Shown here: positions 1 through 9,538 of the stretch, in pieces
Layout of the letters: each line of letters opens with the position of its first letter
Position numbering within the stretch: position 1 is the first letter of the stretch
Source of the DNA: Hymenobacter terrestris
GTDB lineage: Bacteria; Bacteroidota; Bacteroidia; Cytophagales; Hymenobacteraceae
Direction of reading: 5' to 3'
Assembly (NCBI RefSeq): GCF_013377905.1
Contig: NZ_JABKAV010000009.1
Span: forward strand, 1-64,000
DNA length: 64,000 nucleotides
Made by a program: the position numbers and the translations under genes
Notes under the pieces: model-generated
What the model was told of the DNA's origin: nothing
The model's database searches: none
What the model saw: only the letters and a program-made list of their open reading frames with translations

Positions 1-2
1 GG

Positions 3-134
3 GACAACCGCAGGACAGCGAAGCTAAGCCCCGCCCCTACAGCATACTACCCAACTTGGGTTAAACAGCTTCAAGATAAAGATACCACCATCATCAACTC
101 GCTCACATACCTATACAAAGCAGTTGCCGAGTAG
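3..134 (+). CDS. C-terminal fragment of an unidentified protein (cut by window start)
   Basis: A reading frame is open from the first bases of the window and ends at a TAG at 132-134, giving 43 residues that end in ...LYLYKAVAE-like text (final residues SLTYLYKAVAE). The last 25 residues (VKQLQDKDTTIINSL and onward) are polar and heptad-like, as in a short C-terminal coiled coil such as those ending some small helix-turn-helix regulators; that identity is only a guess. It would converge on the CheB/CheR gene, whose stop is at 164. A 6-bp stem (131-136 with 142-147) overlaps the stop codon. With so little sequence the fragment could also be a chance open frame. Confidence 0.35.
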   Translation, partial: DNRRTAKLSPAPTAYYPTWVKQLQDKDTTIINSLTYLYKAVAE

Positions 135-163
135 CGAGACACGCTACTGCTCAACCTGCCTTG

Positions 164-3100
164 CTATCCGGCAATCACCTCCAGCCCCAGCAATACGTGC
201 CCCGTGGGCTGGCCGGCGCTGAGCAGCAGGCGGGCGAAGGCGCGTACCGGCCGGCCGCCTTTCGGGCCGGGCAGGCGCAGGTTGTCGAAGGCCTGGCCCG
301 AGCCATCGAACAGGGCGCGTAGCTGCTCGTGCAGGGCGCTCAGGTTCCAGCCGACGGGGCCGAGGGCAGCGAGGGGCTGGCCGCGCAGCCGGGCCGCATC
401 GAGTTGGAACTGCTGGGCCAGCGTCTGGCTCACGGTCCGGATGTTGAGCGCGGAGTCGAGCACGAGCAGGGGCTCGTGCATGGTTTCGATGATGCTTTCG
501 GCCAGGCGGGTGCTTTCGCGCAGCCGGGCCTCCAGGTGCTTCAGGCCCGATACCTCGGTAAAGGTGAGCACGGCGCCGCTGATGTAATTATCGAGGGTGC
601 GGTAGGGCAAAATGCGCATCGAAAACCACTCGTTGCCCATGGTTTCGATGGTAGCTTCCACCGTCGTGAGCCGGTTGATGACCTGGCGCACATCCTGCTC
701 CAGGGTGGCGTAGCGCAGGTTGCTGGCAAAGTGCGTAATGGGCCGGCCCACATCGGCCGGCTGCAGGTGCATGATGCGGCTCATGGAAGGCGTAAACCGC
801 TTGATGGTCATGTCGTTGTCGAGGAAGATGGTGGCAATTTCCGTGGCATCGAGCAGGTTCTTCATGTCGTTGGCGGCCTGGCTCAGCTCCTCGGTTTTGC
901 TCAGGTACTGCATGTTCAGCGTCATCAGCTCCTCATTCAGGCTCTGCATCTCCTCCTTGTTGGTCATGGCCTCCTCGTTAGTGCTCTGCAGCTCCTCGTT
1001 GGCGCTCTGTAGCTCCTCGTTCGTGCTTTTTAGCTCTTCGAGGCTGCTTTCCATCTCCTCAATGGTGGTCTGGAGGCGGTGCTTGGTGTACTGCAGCTCC
1101 TTTTCGAGGGTGGCCACCACGGCGTCGCGGCTTTCGTTGGCGGCGCTGAGCTTGGCCGTGCGCACCCTGCGGGGCGTGGGCTGATCTTCGAAAGCCACCA
1201 GCAGCAGCCCGGCCAGCTGCTCGGGCTGCTCGAGGAAGTGCACCGTGAGGCGCAGCAGCTGGAAGCCGGAATCGGTTTTCACCTGCACCCGCTCGGCTAC
1301 CACCGTCTGGCGGGTGGTGCTGGCCTTGTGTACGGCGGCGCTCAGCTCGTAGTTGAGCTCCTCGCGGGCCATCTCAAACAGGTTGAGCCCGCCCAGGCCG
1401 GGGGCCGGCTCGAGGTAGCGGCCGGTGCGGCCGTTCACATACAGGATTTCGCCTTTGGCATTGATGACCACGGCCGGGGGCGCGTAACTCTGCAGCAGCG
1501 TTTTCTGAACCAGCGCCGCGAAGGGCCCGCTTTTGCGGGGCGAAGAAGTACTCATAGCAGTGGCATTGCCCGCCGCCGTGGCCGAGTGCTGGGAGAGGGC
1601 GAACGGGAAGTTGACAAGACGGGTAATAGAAGGCGAAGTATCGTTGCGCCGCGAGATTTTCCACTTCATATCAAGCGGAATAAACAGCTCCTGGTAGCCG
1701 GTCAGGTTTTCGCTGGGCCCCAGAAACAGCAGCGAGCTGGAGTTGAGGGCGTAATGGAAAACGGGCAGCAGGTTTTTCTGCAGCTCGGCCGACAGGTAAA
1801 TCAGTAGGTTGCGGCAGCACAGCAAATCGAGCTTGGTGAAGGGCGCGTCTTTGGTGAGGTTATGCACCGCAAAAATCACCACGTCGCGCACTTCCTTGGT
1901 TATCTGGTAGCTGCCATCGGCCTGGCGCACAAAAAAGCGTTGCAGCCGCTCCGGGCTCACATCGGCCGTAATATTGGCCGGATAGAGGCCGGCGCGCGAA
2001 AAATCGATGGCCGCCGGGTTGATGTCGGTGGCGAAAATCTGGATTTTGAGGTAGCGGGCCGGGTCGATGGCGTCGAGCGATTCGAGCAGCAGCATGGCCA
2101 GCGAGTAGGCTTCCTCGCCGGTCGAGCAGCCGGGCGCCCACACCCGCACGGTGCTGTCGGTGGGCTTGCCGCGCAGCAGTGGGGGCAGGTGCCGCTGCAG
2201 GGCCTGGTAGGCCTCGGGGTCGCGGAAAAACTTCGTGACGCCAATCAGCAGCTCCCGGAACAGGGCTTCCACCTCGGCCGGATTCTCCTGCAGGTAGCGC
2301 ACGTACTGCGGAAACTCGTGAATCTGGTGGGCGTTCATGCGCCGCTCGATTCGCCGAAATACCGTGTTGCGCTTGTAAAAGCTGAAATCGTGGCCGGTCT
2401 GGGCCCGGATCAGGATAAAGATTTTCTGCAGCGCGTGGGCCGGCTGCGAGTCCGATTCGGCCTGCTCGCGGCGGGGGCGCGCGAACAGGGGCTTGTGCAT
2501 GTATTCGAGCAGCTTGGCCGGTAGCTGCCCGGCGGGCAGTACGTAATCGACGAACTCGGTGGCAATGGCCGAGCGGGGCATCGAGTCGTATTCGGCCGTT
2601 TCGGGGCTCTGCACCATCACCATGCCGAAGTTCTCCATCACCATTTTCAGGCCCACGGTGCCGTCGGAACCCATGCCCGAGCAGATGATGCAGATGGCCC
2701 GCTCGCGCGCATCCTTGGCCAGGCTCTGGTAAAAGAAGTCGATGGGCAGGCGGCGGCCCCGGGCCTGGGTGGGCTGAAACAGCAGCAGCGTGCCGTGCAA
2801 CATGCTCATGTCGCGGTCGGGCGGAATCACGTACACGTGGTTGGGCCGCACTTTCAGGCCGTCGGCGGCTTCGTGCACGGGCATGGGCGTGAAGCGCTGC
2901 AGCACGGCCGGCAGCTCGCTGGGCTGGTCGGGGGCCAGGTGCATCACCACCACGAAGGCCATGCCCGGTTTGGGCGGTAGGGCCCGGAAAATGGCTTCGA
3001 AGGCCTGCAAGGAGCCCGCCGAGCCGCCCAGCCCCACAATCGGGAACTTGTCGGTGGTGTTTTCCTGGCTCTGGGCCAGGCGCAGCTGGCGGGGGCTCAC

Positions 3101-3196
3101 CTGGCTTTCAACGGGCGGGGCATCTACGCCAATCGGGGCGGCGGGTTCCTGGTTTTCGAGGTCTTCGGCGTAGGAGGGGGCGGCGGAATCGGGCAT
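164..3196 (-). CDS. CheB-CheR-PAS fusion: chemotaxis methylesterase/methyltransferase sensor protein
   Basis: The 1010-residue product joins both receptor-modification enzymes in one chain. The CheB methylesterase domain (about 50-235) keeps the Ser (GGSAGS), His (VMHLAPDQ) and Asp (GMGSDGT) of the catalytic triad. A CheR methyltransferase domain (about 255-520) follows, with the SAM site WAPGCSTGEEAYS. Then come a PAS-like region, a long coiled coil near 735-830 made of repeated NEELQS/NEELM blocks, and two more PAS-like segments to the C-terminus. There is no histidine-kinase or receiver domain, so it probably signals through partners. No che array genes are nearby; such orphan fusions are common in Bacteroidota and are not necessarily linked to motility. 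The ATG at 3196 was chosen because the frame upstream of it is low-complexity text that looks non-coding. The kinase upstream on the same strand ends 218 bp away, so a functional link is possible but unproven. Confidence 0.9.
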   Translation of the reverse strand: MPDSAAPSYAEDLENQEPAAPIGVDAPPVESQVSPRQLRLAQSQENTTDKFPIVGLGGSAGSLQAFEAIFRALPPKPGMAFVVVMHLAPDQPSELPAVLQRFTPMPVHEAADGLKVRPNHVYVIPPDRDMSMLHGTLLLFQPTQARGRRLPIDFFYQSLAKDARERAICIICSGMGSDGTVGLKMVMENFGMVMVQSPETAEYDSMPRSAIATEFVDYVLPAGQLPAKLLEYMHKPLFARPRREQAESDSQPAHALQKIFILIRAQTGHDFSFYKRNTVFRRIERRMNAHQIHEFPQYVRYLQENPAEVEALFRELLIGVTKFFRDPEAYQALQRHLPPLLRGKPTDSTVRVWAPGCSTGEEAYSLAMLLLESLDAIDPARYLKIQIFATDINPAAIDFSRAGLYPANITADVSPERLQRFFVRQADGSYQITKEVRDVVIFAVHNLTKDAPFTKLDLLCCRNLLIYLSAELQKNLLPVFHYALNSSSLLFLGPSENLTGYQELFIPLDMKWKISRRNDTSPSITRLVNFPFALSQHSATAAGNATAMSTSSPRKSGPFAALVQKTLLQSYAPPAVVINAKGEILYVNGRTGRYLEPAPGLGGLNLFEMAREELNYELSAAVHKASTTRQTVVAERVQVKTDSGFQLLRLTVHFLEQPEQLAGLLLVAFEDQPTPRRVRTAKLSAANESRDAVVATLEKELQYTKHRLQTTIEEMESSLEELKSTNEELQSANEELQSTNEEAMTNKEEMQSLNEELMTLNMQYLSKTEELSQAANDMKNLLDATEIATIFLDNDMTIKRFTPSMSRIMHLQPADVGRPITHFASNLRYATLEQDVRQVINRLTTVEATIETMGNEWFSMRILPYRTLDNYISGAVLTFTEVSGLKHLEARLRESTRLAESIIETMHEPLLVLDSALNIRTVSQTLAQQFQLDAARLRGQPLAALGPVGWNLSALHEQLRALFDGSGQAFDNLRLPGPKGGRPVRAFARLLLSAGQPTGHVLLGLEVIAG

Positions 3197-3318
3197 GGGA
3201 AGGGCACGGACCAGAAAGGAATGGCAGAGCCGGCCGTGCCCAAAGCTAAGCAGGGGGCCGGGGATTCGGCGTGTAGAATTGGGTAGGCCGCAGCAGTCGG
3301 GTAAGCGCAACCGGGTTC

Positions 3319-3428
3319 CCCCAGAACGGGTAGGGTGCGGGGCTTGTCCCCGCCCGCCGTTGAACGACGCAGTTTGAATCGTCCAACGACGGGCAGGCCA
3401 TTAAGCCCCGTACCCTATCCGTTTTGGG
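3319..3428. repeat. Imperfect inverted repeat between kinase and CheB/CheR genes
   Basis: The arm at about 3319-3368 (CCAGAACGGGTAGGGTGCGG then GGCTTGTCCCC) is repeated in inverted form at about 3381-3428, with several mismatches, around a loop of about 12 bases. The right arm covers the last codons and the stop of the kinase gene. It can fold as a long hairpin in the kinase transcript and may act as a terminator. The compound look suggests a copy of a dispersed intergenic repeat, but no second copy lies in this window. Confidence 0.5.
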
Positions 3429-5481
3429 TGTTTTGAGGCAGCGGCAGAATAATGCAGTACTCGGTACCGCGGCCGGGCTGGCTACTAACGCTGAGCGTGC
3501 CGCCGTGGCCGCGGGTAATCAGGTCGTGGCTCAGGGCCAGGCTCAGGCCGGTTTCGGCCCCGGCCGGAAAGCGCTGGAACAACGTAACCAGCGTTTCGGG
3601 GGGCAGCCCTTCGCCGTTGTCGCGCACCCGTATCTCCACGCTGGCCGCCGTGCGGCGGGTGGTCAGCTCTATCTGAGGCACGTACTCTTCGTCGGGTTGG
3701 CGCTGGCGCTGGGCCACGGCCTGCAGGGCGGCGCTGTACACGCCCACCAGCGCCCGGCCCAGGTCCTGGCGCACCACCATTAGGCGCTCCAGCGTGGGGT
3801 CGGGGTGGAGCAGCAGGGCGGCGCTGAAGTGGCGGTTCTTGGCCCGCATATCATGGTACACCAGCCGCAGATACTCTTCGGCCAGGGCGTTGAGGTCGGT
3901 AAGCTGGCGGGCCCCACCGCCGCCCTGCGAATACTCCAGCATACCGCGCACCACCGACTCGGCCCGCTGCCCATACTGCACAATGTGGGTCTGGTTCTGG
4001 TGCAGCGCGTCGAGTAGCTTATCGGCCAGTGCCTGCTGGCTGGGTGGCAGCCACAGCTGGGTGAGGTACTGGCGCAGCTCGTCGCAGAGCTCCGTGCTGG
4101 CAGCCGCGTAGCGGCGGAGCAGGCTGACGGGGCGCTGGATTTCGTGGGCAATGCCGGCCATCAGCTCGCCCAGTGAGGCCATTTTCTCGCGTAGCACCAG
4201 CTGGCCCTGGGTTACTTTAAGCTCTTTCAGCGTCCTCACCAAATCGTCGCGCTGGGTGGTCAGCTCGCGGGCCTGCTGGCCAAGCTGCCGGTGCAGCACT
4301 TCGAGGCGGCGGGTGGCATCCTGCTGCCGGCGGTGGCGGTGCCAGAGCAGCAACAGCGCCAACAGCAACAGCCCGGCCCCGGCCAGCAGCGCGCCTGTGC
4401 GGATGCGAGCCAGCAGCTTGCCGCGTTCGGCCTCCAGCTCCAGCAGCCGGGTGTGCTCATCAAAAGCAATGGCATCGAGCTGCTTGATGCGCCGCGGGTT
4501 GAAGAGGCTATCCTGGGCGGCGAGGAGTACGTGCGTGTAGTACAGGGCGCTGTCGGGTTGCTGGCGGGCTTCGTAGGCTTCCATCAGCAGGGCGCTGTTG
4601 CGCACAACGCCTACCACGTAGGGCAGGTTGGCGGCCAGCGCCAGGGCCCGCCGGGCGTACCAGATACTGGAATCGGGGCGGCCCTGTTGTTTGTGGAGCT
4701 CGGCCAGGTACTGAAAAGCCCGGCTGACGCTGCGCAGGTCGTTTTCGGGCGCGGCCGCCTGGGCACTGCGTTGGTAGTACGCCAGCGCGGCCTGCGGGTG
4801 GCCCAGGGCCAGTTGCAGCAGGCCCAGCTCGCGCAGTACGTAGGGGGCGGGGTTGCCCCAGCAGCTCCAGGCCTGGGGGCGGTGGCGGGCCGTCAGCTGC
4901 CAGGCCTTGTTGAGGTAGAAGGCGGCCGAATCGTAGCGGCGCAGCCCCTCGTAGCTGGCCCCTAGGTTGGCAATTACACTAATGAGCTGCGACGTATCGG
5001 TGGTGCCGGCCTGCCGGTAGCTGTCCAGCGCCCGCAGCGAGTACCGCAACGACGGCCGGTAGTCGTCGAGGGCGAAATAGAGCAGCCCGGTCTGGTTAAG
5101 CGTGCGGGCAGTGCCTTCCAAGTCGTGGCTTTCCTCATTGAGGCGCAGGGCGGCCAGGTTCAGGCGTAGCGCCTGGGGCAGGTTGCCCCGCTCGCCGGGC
5201 AGGATGGCCAGCCGCGACAGGCAGCGGCCCTCGCCCTTGACATAGCCGAGCCGGCGAGCTAGCCGCAACCCCTGGTGGGCATAAAAGCTCACCGAGTCGA
5301 AGCGTGAATAGCGGTACGTAGCGGCCAGATCGGCCAGCAGCAGCACCCGAGCCGTATCGGTGGTGGCGCGGGCCAGGGCCTGGTGCAACGGCCGCGTCTG
5401 CGGGCTCTGGGCCTGTCCGGCTACCGGCCGCAGCACCAGCAGACTTATTAGCAGAAAAGTCCACAGCAGGAAACGGAGCAT
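3415..5481 (-). CDS. TPR-containing membrane sensor histidine kinase with degenerate catalytic motifs
   Basis: The 688-residue product starts with a signal peptide (MLRFLLWTFLLISLLVL). A periplasmic region of about 330 residues follows, made of tetratricopeptide-like helices (for example ALDDYRPSLRYSLRALDSY), then one membrane span near 380-400 (GALLAGAGLLLLALLLLW), a coiled coil, a dimerisation/phosphoacceptor helix and an ATPase domain. The H-box is recognisable as GIAHEIQRP, with Arg where Asn is usual. The N-box position reads GVYSAALQAV and lacks the Mg-binding Asn. The G1 box DNGEG is intact, and the G2 box is TGLSL rather than TGLGL. It may therefore be a weak kinase or a pseudokinase. 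No response regulator is adjacent. The start at 5481 was chosen because it places the signal peptide at the N-terminus. Confidence 0.82.
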   Translation of the reverse strand: MLRFLLWTFLLISLLVLRPVAGQAQSPQTRPLHQALARATTDTARVLLLADLAATYRYSRFDSVSFYAHQGLRLARRLGYVKGEGRCLSRLAILPGERGNLPQALRLNLAALRLNEESHDLEGTARTLNQTGLLYFALDDYRPSLRYSLRALDSYRQAGTTDTSQLISVIANLGASYEGLRRYDSAAFYLNKAWQLTARHRPQAWSCWGNPAPYVLRELGLLQLALGHPQAALAYYQRSAQAAAPENDLRSVSRAFQYLAELHKQQGRPDSSIWYARRALALAANLPYVVGVVRNSALLMEAYEARQQPDSALYYTHVLLAAQDSLFNPRRIKQLDAIAFDEHTRLLELEAERGKLLARIRTGALLAGAGLLLLALLLLWHRHRRQQDATRRLEVLHRQLGQQARELTTQRDDLVRTLKELKVTQGQLVLREKMASLGELMAGIAHEIQRPVSLLRRYAAASTELCDELRQYLTQLWLPPSQQALADKLLDALHQNQTHIVQYGQRAESVVRGMLEYSQGGGGARQLTDLNALAEEYLRLVYHDMRAKNRHFSAALLLHPDPTLERLMVVRQDLGRALVGVYSAALQAVAQRQRQPDEEYVPQIELTTRRTAASVEIRVRDNGEGLPPETLVTLFQRFPAGAETGLSLALSHDLITRGHGGTLSVSSQPGRGTEYCIILPLPQNTQNG

Positions 5482-5622
5482 GAGGAAAGGTAAGTTTCCT
5501 GTAAGTATTATCCTAATTATAAGCCGACCCGCCGATAAATCCAAAAAAGGAATAATACTAAACGCTTCACTAACAACCGGATGAGACAGGCTGTCTTTCA
5601 GTCAGACGAAGCCCAATAAGTG

Positions 5623-5652
5623 GCCGTAAGCTTCTTTGCCGGGACTTACGGC
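5623..5652 (-). terminator. Hairpin at the end of the copper operon
   Basis: An 8-bp stem (GCCGTAAG at 5623-5630 with CTTACGGC at 5645-5652) spans the stop codon of the thioredoxin gene. There is no clear T-run after it on the minus strand, so it is a weak terminator candidate. Confidence 0.35.
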
Positions 5653-6245
5653 CGCGCCGCCAGCTTCTCCAGGGCCTGCCTGAACTCGGGCGTATCGTAA
5701 TCGACCGAGCCTTCGTAACGGGCCGCCACGTGTCCGTCGGGACTCAGGATAACGGTATTAGGAATCGTCTGCGAGTTGAAGGGCGGGGGCAAAGGAGCGG
5801 CCGGGAAGTACACTGGTAACCGGAAGCCCTGGCGCTGCATGAATTTGAGGGCTTTTTCCGGGTTTTTATCCAGCGAAATCAGCACGAAAGCTACTTTGCT
5901 GGTGTCCATGCGCGCGGCCAGCGCCTCAATGCCTGACATCTCAACCCGGCAGGGCGCGCACCAGGTGGCCCACATGCCCACGAACACGGCCTTGCCCCGG
6001 AACTGGTTTAAATCAACCGGCCGCCCCTCGGCCGTTACCAGTTGCAGAATGCCCGCCGTTGGTGCCACATCGGTGCGGCCCAGGATGGCTGGCAGTGAGC
6101 CGCGCTGGGCGGCACCTACCGCTACGGGCGGCGGGCTGGCAAAAGAAAGCAGGCTAAGTGCCAGTAGCGGCACCTGGTAAAGCAAAGTTTTACAGGTCAC
6201 AAGAGGGCTGGATACAGTGTAAAGCGGTAGCCTGGTAAGCGGCAA
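5646..6245 (-). CDS. TlpA/ResA-like periplasmic thioredoxin-fold protein
   Basis: This is a redoxin-family protein with the active-site motif WATWCAPCR, preceded by the usual FRGKAVFVGMWATW strand and followed by a second strand ending in the GHVAARYEGSV-like region. It should act outside the cytoplasmic membrane as a thiol-disulfide reductant, for example keeping Cys residues of a metal-binding partner reduced. The open frame begins with TTG at 6245 (199 residues). A GTG at 6200 gives a cleaner signal peptide (MTCKTLLYQVPLLALSLLSF) and may be the true start. It is the last gene of the copA operon, 24 bp or 69 bp after the plastocyanin-like gene depending on the start. A role in copper handling is inferred from this position. 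Other TlpA-like roles such as cytochrome maturation cannot be excluded. Confidence 0.85.
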   Translation of the reverse strand: MPLTRLPLYTVSSPLVTCKTLLYQVPLLALSLLSFASPPPVAVGAAQRGSLPAILGRTDVAPTAGILQLVTAEGRPVDLNQFRGKAVFVGMWATWCAPCRVEMSGIEALAARMDTSKVAFVLISLDKNPEKALKFMQRQGFRLPVYFPAAPLPPPFNSQTIPNTVILSPDGHVAARYEGSVDYDTPEFRQALEKLAARP

Positions 6246-6268
6246 ATGCCCGTTGGCGGGCCGGCGCG

Positions 6269-6646
6269 CTACCGCACTATCAGGCTGCCGCGCAGCATTC
6301 CCATGCCGCAGGTGAAGGGATAGGTGCCGGCTTTGTCGGGCCGTAGCTCCACGGTGGTGGTCTGGAACGCCGGCAACTCACGGCGGATACCGAAGTCGGG
6401 CAGTAGCAGCTCCTCCGAGCAGCCGGCCGCTTCGTCGCGGTAGAAGTGGAGCTGCACCGGCTGGCCCAGGGCTACCTCCACCACATCAGGCGAGTAGCCG
6501 CCCTTCACCTGAATCGTCACCTGCTGCAGCCCGCCATTGCCGGCCACTGCCGTAGCCACCCGGTGCGGGGCCGCAAAGAAAAACCAGCCCACAAAGCCAA
6601 TCAGGCCGGTACCGAGTAGCGTAACGATAATTTGAGAAGTATCCAT
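6269..6646 (-). CDS. Plastocyanin-like cupredoxin-domain protein (COG4633 type)
   Basis: The 125-residue protein has one N-terminal membrane helix (about 5-26, IVTLLGTGLIGFVGWFFF), anchoring a single cupredoxin domain. It carries the two signatures I know from the COG4633 family: a CSEE motif followed by LLPDFGIRR, and a C-terminal FTCGMGM loop. The Cys and Met residues are the likely copper ligands. Proteins of this type commonly sit beside or fused to Cu(I) ATPases. Here it lies 33 bp downstream of copA on the same strand and 24 bp upstream of a thioredoxin-fold gene, so a single operon is likely. A plausible role is to receive or buffer copper at the membrane. Confidence 0.85.
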   Translation of the reverse strand: MDTSQIIVTLLGTGLIGFVGWFFFAAPHRVATAVAGNGGLQQVTIQVKGGYSPDVVEVALGQPVQLHFYRDEAAGCSEELLLPDFGIRRELPAFQTTTVELRPDKAGTYPFTCGMGMLRGSLIVR

Positions 6647-6679
6647 AGGGCAAGGTCAAAAGTTGGAGGGAAGGCGGGT

Positions 6680-9007
6680 TCAGCCTTTTACCTTGAAACC
6701 GCGCAGGCGCAACGAGTTGGTGAGCACCGACACCGAGCTCAAAGCCATGGCGGCGGCCAGCATGGGCGAGAGCAGCCAACCGGTGAAAGGGTAGAGCAGA
6801 CCCGCCGCAATGGGGATGCCCAGCGTGTTGTACACGAAAGCGAAAAACAGGTTCTGGCAGATGGTGCGCACCGTTTGGCGCGAAAGGGCCATGGCCGTGA
6901 CCACGCCCTGCAAATCGGAGCGCATGAGCGTGATGCCGGCCGCTTCCATGGCCACGTCGGTGCCACCGCCCATGGCCAGGCCTAGGTCGGCGCGGGCCAG
7001 GGCGGGCGCATCGTTGATGCCGTCGCCCACCATGGCTACCACGCGGCCCTCGGCCTGCAGCTCCTGTACTTTGCCAGCCTTGTCGGCAGGCAGCACTTCG
7101 GCGTAGAAGCGGGTGATACCGACCTGCCGGGCTACTTTTTCGGCCGTTTGGTGGTTGTCGCCGGTCATCATCACTACGGTAAGGCCCTGACTCTGGAGCT
7201 GGCGAATGGCGGCTACCGAAGTGTCGCGCACGGTATCGGCCACGCCTGCCAGGGCCACGGCCCGGCCGGCCACGGCGGCGTAAAGCACGGTGCGGGCCTG
7301 GGCCAGCAGCCCGGCGGCGGACTGCTCCAGCTTGGGGCTAAGGATGATGTTGTTTTCTTCGAGTAGGCGACGGTTGCCGATGAGTACAGCTTGGCCGGCC
7401 ACCGTGGCGCCGGCCCCCCGGCCCTCGTGGGCCACAAAATCAGTGGCCTCGGCAGTTTCGCCCGGTGCCGACTGCTGCTGCTCCTCGGCGTAGCGTACCA
7501 CGGCGGCAGCCAGTGGGTGCTCGCTGCGGCGCTCCACCGCCGCCAGCAGCGGCAGCAGGGCGGCCGGTTCGGTGCCCGTGGCGGTGATGAACTCGGTAAC
7601 GGCCGGCTCGCCTTTGGTAATGGTGCCGGTTTTGTCGAGCAGCACGGTATCCACCTGATAGGCTTTTTCGAGGGCCTCGGCATTGCGGATGAGTACCCCG
7701 TGGCTGGCGCCCAGGCCGGTGCCCACCATAATGGCTGTAGGCGTGGCCAGCCCCAGCGCGCAGGGGCAGGCAATGATAAGTACGGCCACAAAGTTGACCA
7801 AGGCCAGCGGCAGCCGCTGCCCGGTCGGGGCCAGCGCAAACCACACCACAAACGTGGCAATAGCCAGCATAATCACTATCGGCACAAACACGGCGCTGAT
7901 TTTGTCGGCCAGCCGCTGAATGGGCGCGCGGCTGCCCTGGGCGTCCTCTACCAACTTCACAATCTGGGCCAGCACGGTGTTGGTGCCTACCTGGCTCACG
8001 CGGAAGCGGAAGGAGCCGGTTTTGTTGATCGTTGCTCCGAACACCGCATCGCCCACCGATTTATCCACCGGCAGGCTCTCACCGGTCAGCATAGACTCAT
8101 CGAGGGCCGAGCGGCCTTCCAATATGATGCCGTCGGTGGCCACTTTCTCGCCGGGGCGCACCAGCACCTCATCGCCGGGGCGCACCTGCTCCAGCGGCAC
8201 GTCTACTTCCTGCCCGCCGCGCAGCACGCGGGCCGTTTTGGCCTGCAGGCCAATGAGGGCTTTGATGGCGGCCGAGGTTTTGGCCTTGGCGCGGCTTTCG
8301 AGCACCTTGCCCAGCAGAATGAGGGCAATGATGGTGGCCGTGGTGTCGTAGTAGACGTCGGGCACAAGGCCCTGGCGCTGGAAAAAATCGGGCGCTACGG
8401 TAGCAGCCAGGCTGTACAGAAAGGCCGCGCCGGTGCCCACGGCAATCAGCGTATCCATGCTGGCCGTCCGGTGGCGCAGGCCGTTCCAGGCCGACACGTA
8501 GAACTCGCGGCCGCTATACAGCAGCACCGGCAGCGTGAGCAGCAGCAGCCCGTAATTGAGCACCGGCATCGAAACCCGGGCCATTAGTGCGGGCCAGAGC
8601 ATGAGCATACTCAGCGGCATAATGATAACGGCCAGCACTACCGCCACTTGAAAGCGGCGCTTGAGGTCGAGGTAGGTGCGGGCTTTTCGATCAGCTAGTT
8701 CCTCATCGGCGGCCAGTACGTTGGAGGCGGCCGGGGCATCGGGCTCGAACACCTGGTAGCCGGCCTGCTCAACGGCTGCCTTTAGCCCGGCGTGGTCTAT
8801 CTGGTTGGGGGCGTACTCAACGGTGGCCTTCTCGGCCGCGAGGTTCACGGTGGCCCGCAGCACGCCGGGCGTGCGGCTCAGGGCCTTCTCCACGAAGCTG
8901 GAGCAGGAGGCGCAGGTCATGCCCTCAATGTGGAGGGTTTCGGTGCGCGGGGCCGCCCCGGTTGGGGCACTGGGCGGGGCAGCGGAAGTGGCGGGGGTAT
9001 TATTCAA
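6680..9007 (-). CDS. copA: Cu(I)-exporting P1B-type ATPase CopA
   Basis: The 775-residue protein pumps Cu(I) out of the cytoplasm. It has one N-terminal heavy-metal-associated domain with MTCASC near residue 30. The membrane segments include the CPC metal site [10 protein letters not shown]. The phosphorylation motif is [10 protein letters not shown], and the ATP-binding region has HP (SEHPLA) and GDGINDAPA. The Asn, Tyr and Met-Ser residues expected of the Cu(I) group are seen in the last helices ([14 protein letters not shown] and [12 protein letters not shown]). The open frame starts with TTG at 9007, and no ATG is found before the HMA domain, so the exact start is uncertain. It heads an operon with the cupredoxin and thioredoxin genes, and is divergent from the small HMA protein gene. 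Confidence 0.95.
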   Translation of the reverse strand: MNNTPATSAAPPSAPTGAAPRTETLHIEGMTCASCSSFVEKALSRTPGVLRATVNLAAEKATVEYAPNQIDHAGLKAAVEQAGYQVFEPDAPAASNVLAADEELADRKARTYLDLKRRFQVAVVLAVIIMPLSMLMLWPALMARVSMPVLNYGLLLLTLPVLLYSGREFYVSAWNGLRHRTASMDTLIAVGTGAAFLYSLAATVAPDFFQRQGLVPDVYYDTTATIIALILLGKVLESRAKAKTSAAIKALIGLQAKTARVLRGGQEVDVPLEQVRPGDEVLVRPGEKVATDGIILEGRSALDESMLTGESLPVDKSVGDAVFGATINKTGSFRFRVSQVGTNTVLAQIVKLVEDAQGSRAPIQRLADKISAVFVPIVIMLAIATFVVWFALAPTGQRLPLALVNFVAVLIIACPCALGLATPTAIMVGTGLGASHGVLIRNAEALEKAYQVDTVLLDKTGTITKGEPAVTEFITATGTEPAALLPLLAAVERRSEHPLAAAVVRYAEEQQQSAPGETAEATDFVAHEGRGAGATVAGQAVLIGNRRLLEENNIILSPKLEQSAAGLLAQARTVLYAAVAGRAVALAGVADTVRDTSVAAIRQLQSQGLTVVMMTGDNHQTAEKVARQVGITRFYAEVLPADKAGKVQELQAEGRVVAMVGDGINDAPALARADLGLAMGGGTDVAMEAAGITLMRSDLQGVVTAMALSRQTVRTICQNLFFAFVYNTLGIPIAAGLLYPFTGWLLSPMLAAAMALSSVSVLTNSLRLRGFKVKG

Positions 9008-9295
9008 GGCAGCTGGGCTGAGGCAGAAGAAAGGAGGGAAGCCGGGAGCTTACGTACCTGTTAAACCCCAAAACCGGCCCGAAAGATGTACACGATTCCC
9101 TTTCCGGGTCTACAACATTTGGCGGGCGGCGCAACCGGGCTGCGGGTGCCCGTCGTTATCCAGCCCTATCCGGCCCCGGGTTTTGCTGATTTTTTTGGGA
9201 ATCCTGTACCACCGCCTGCCGTTTAAGGCCGTATCCTTGTGGTAGATACCGCCGGCCGGTTTGTTCGGCCAACTTTACTTCCAACTGCTCCAACC
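9008..9295. promoter_or_regulatory. Divergent intergenic region between copA and the HMA-protein gene
   Basis: These 288 bases must hold promoters for both metal operons. On the plus strand TATCCTTG at 9232-9239 is one base from the TAnnTTTG box and would give a leader of about 50 bases for the HMA gene. No clear box was found for copA. I saw no obvious dyad typical of CueR or CsoR sites, and there is no metal-regulator gene next to either operon. Confidence 0.4.
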
Positions 9296-9502
9296 ATGAA
9301 CACGCTCCGTTTCAATACCACGATCAACTGCGCCAACTGCGTGCGTGCCATCACGCCTACGCTCAACGGCGAAAAGGCCATCAGCAGCTGGCAGGTAGAT
9401 ACCGAAAACCCCAATAAGATCCTCACCGTCAGCGGCGACTTGTCTGCCGAGCAGGTAGTGGCCCTGATTCAGGAGGCCGGCTTTGAGGCCCGCCCTGCGT
9501 AG
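9296..9502 (+). CDS. Small heavy-metal-associated (HMA) domain protein, CopZ-like
   Basis: The 68-residue protein is a stand-alone ferredoxin-like HMA domain. The metal site is NCANC near residue 12, a CxxC loop in the usual place after the first strand, and the last third has the normal FEA ending. It should bind a soft metal in the cytoplasm and pass it to an ATPase. It sits divergent from copA and 143 bp upstream of the ZntA-like ATPase. That ATPase lacks its own CxxC domain, so the small protein may serve either pump. The ATG at 9296 begins directly at the domain; the longer frame from 9239 would add an unlikely 19-residue extension. Confidence 0.85.
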   Translation: MNTLRFNTTINCANCVRAITPTLNGEKAISSWQVDTENPNKILTVSGDLSAEQVVALIQEAGFEARPA

Positions 9503-9538
9503 GGCTGCGAAGCCCAACCCGGCTAGGCTACAGACATC

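Noticed and set aside
1079-1807. A plus-strand frame inside the CheB-CheR gene
   Set aside because: It is antisense to the CheR/PAS region and has no domain features.
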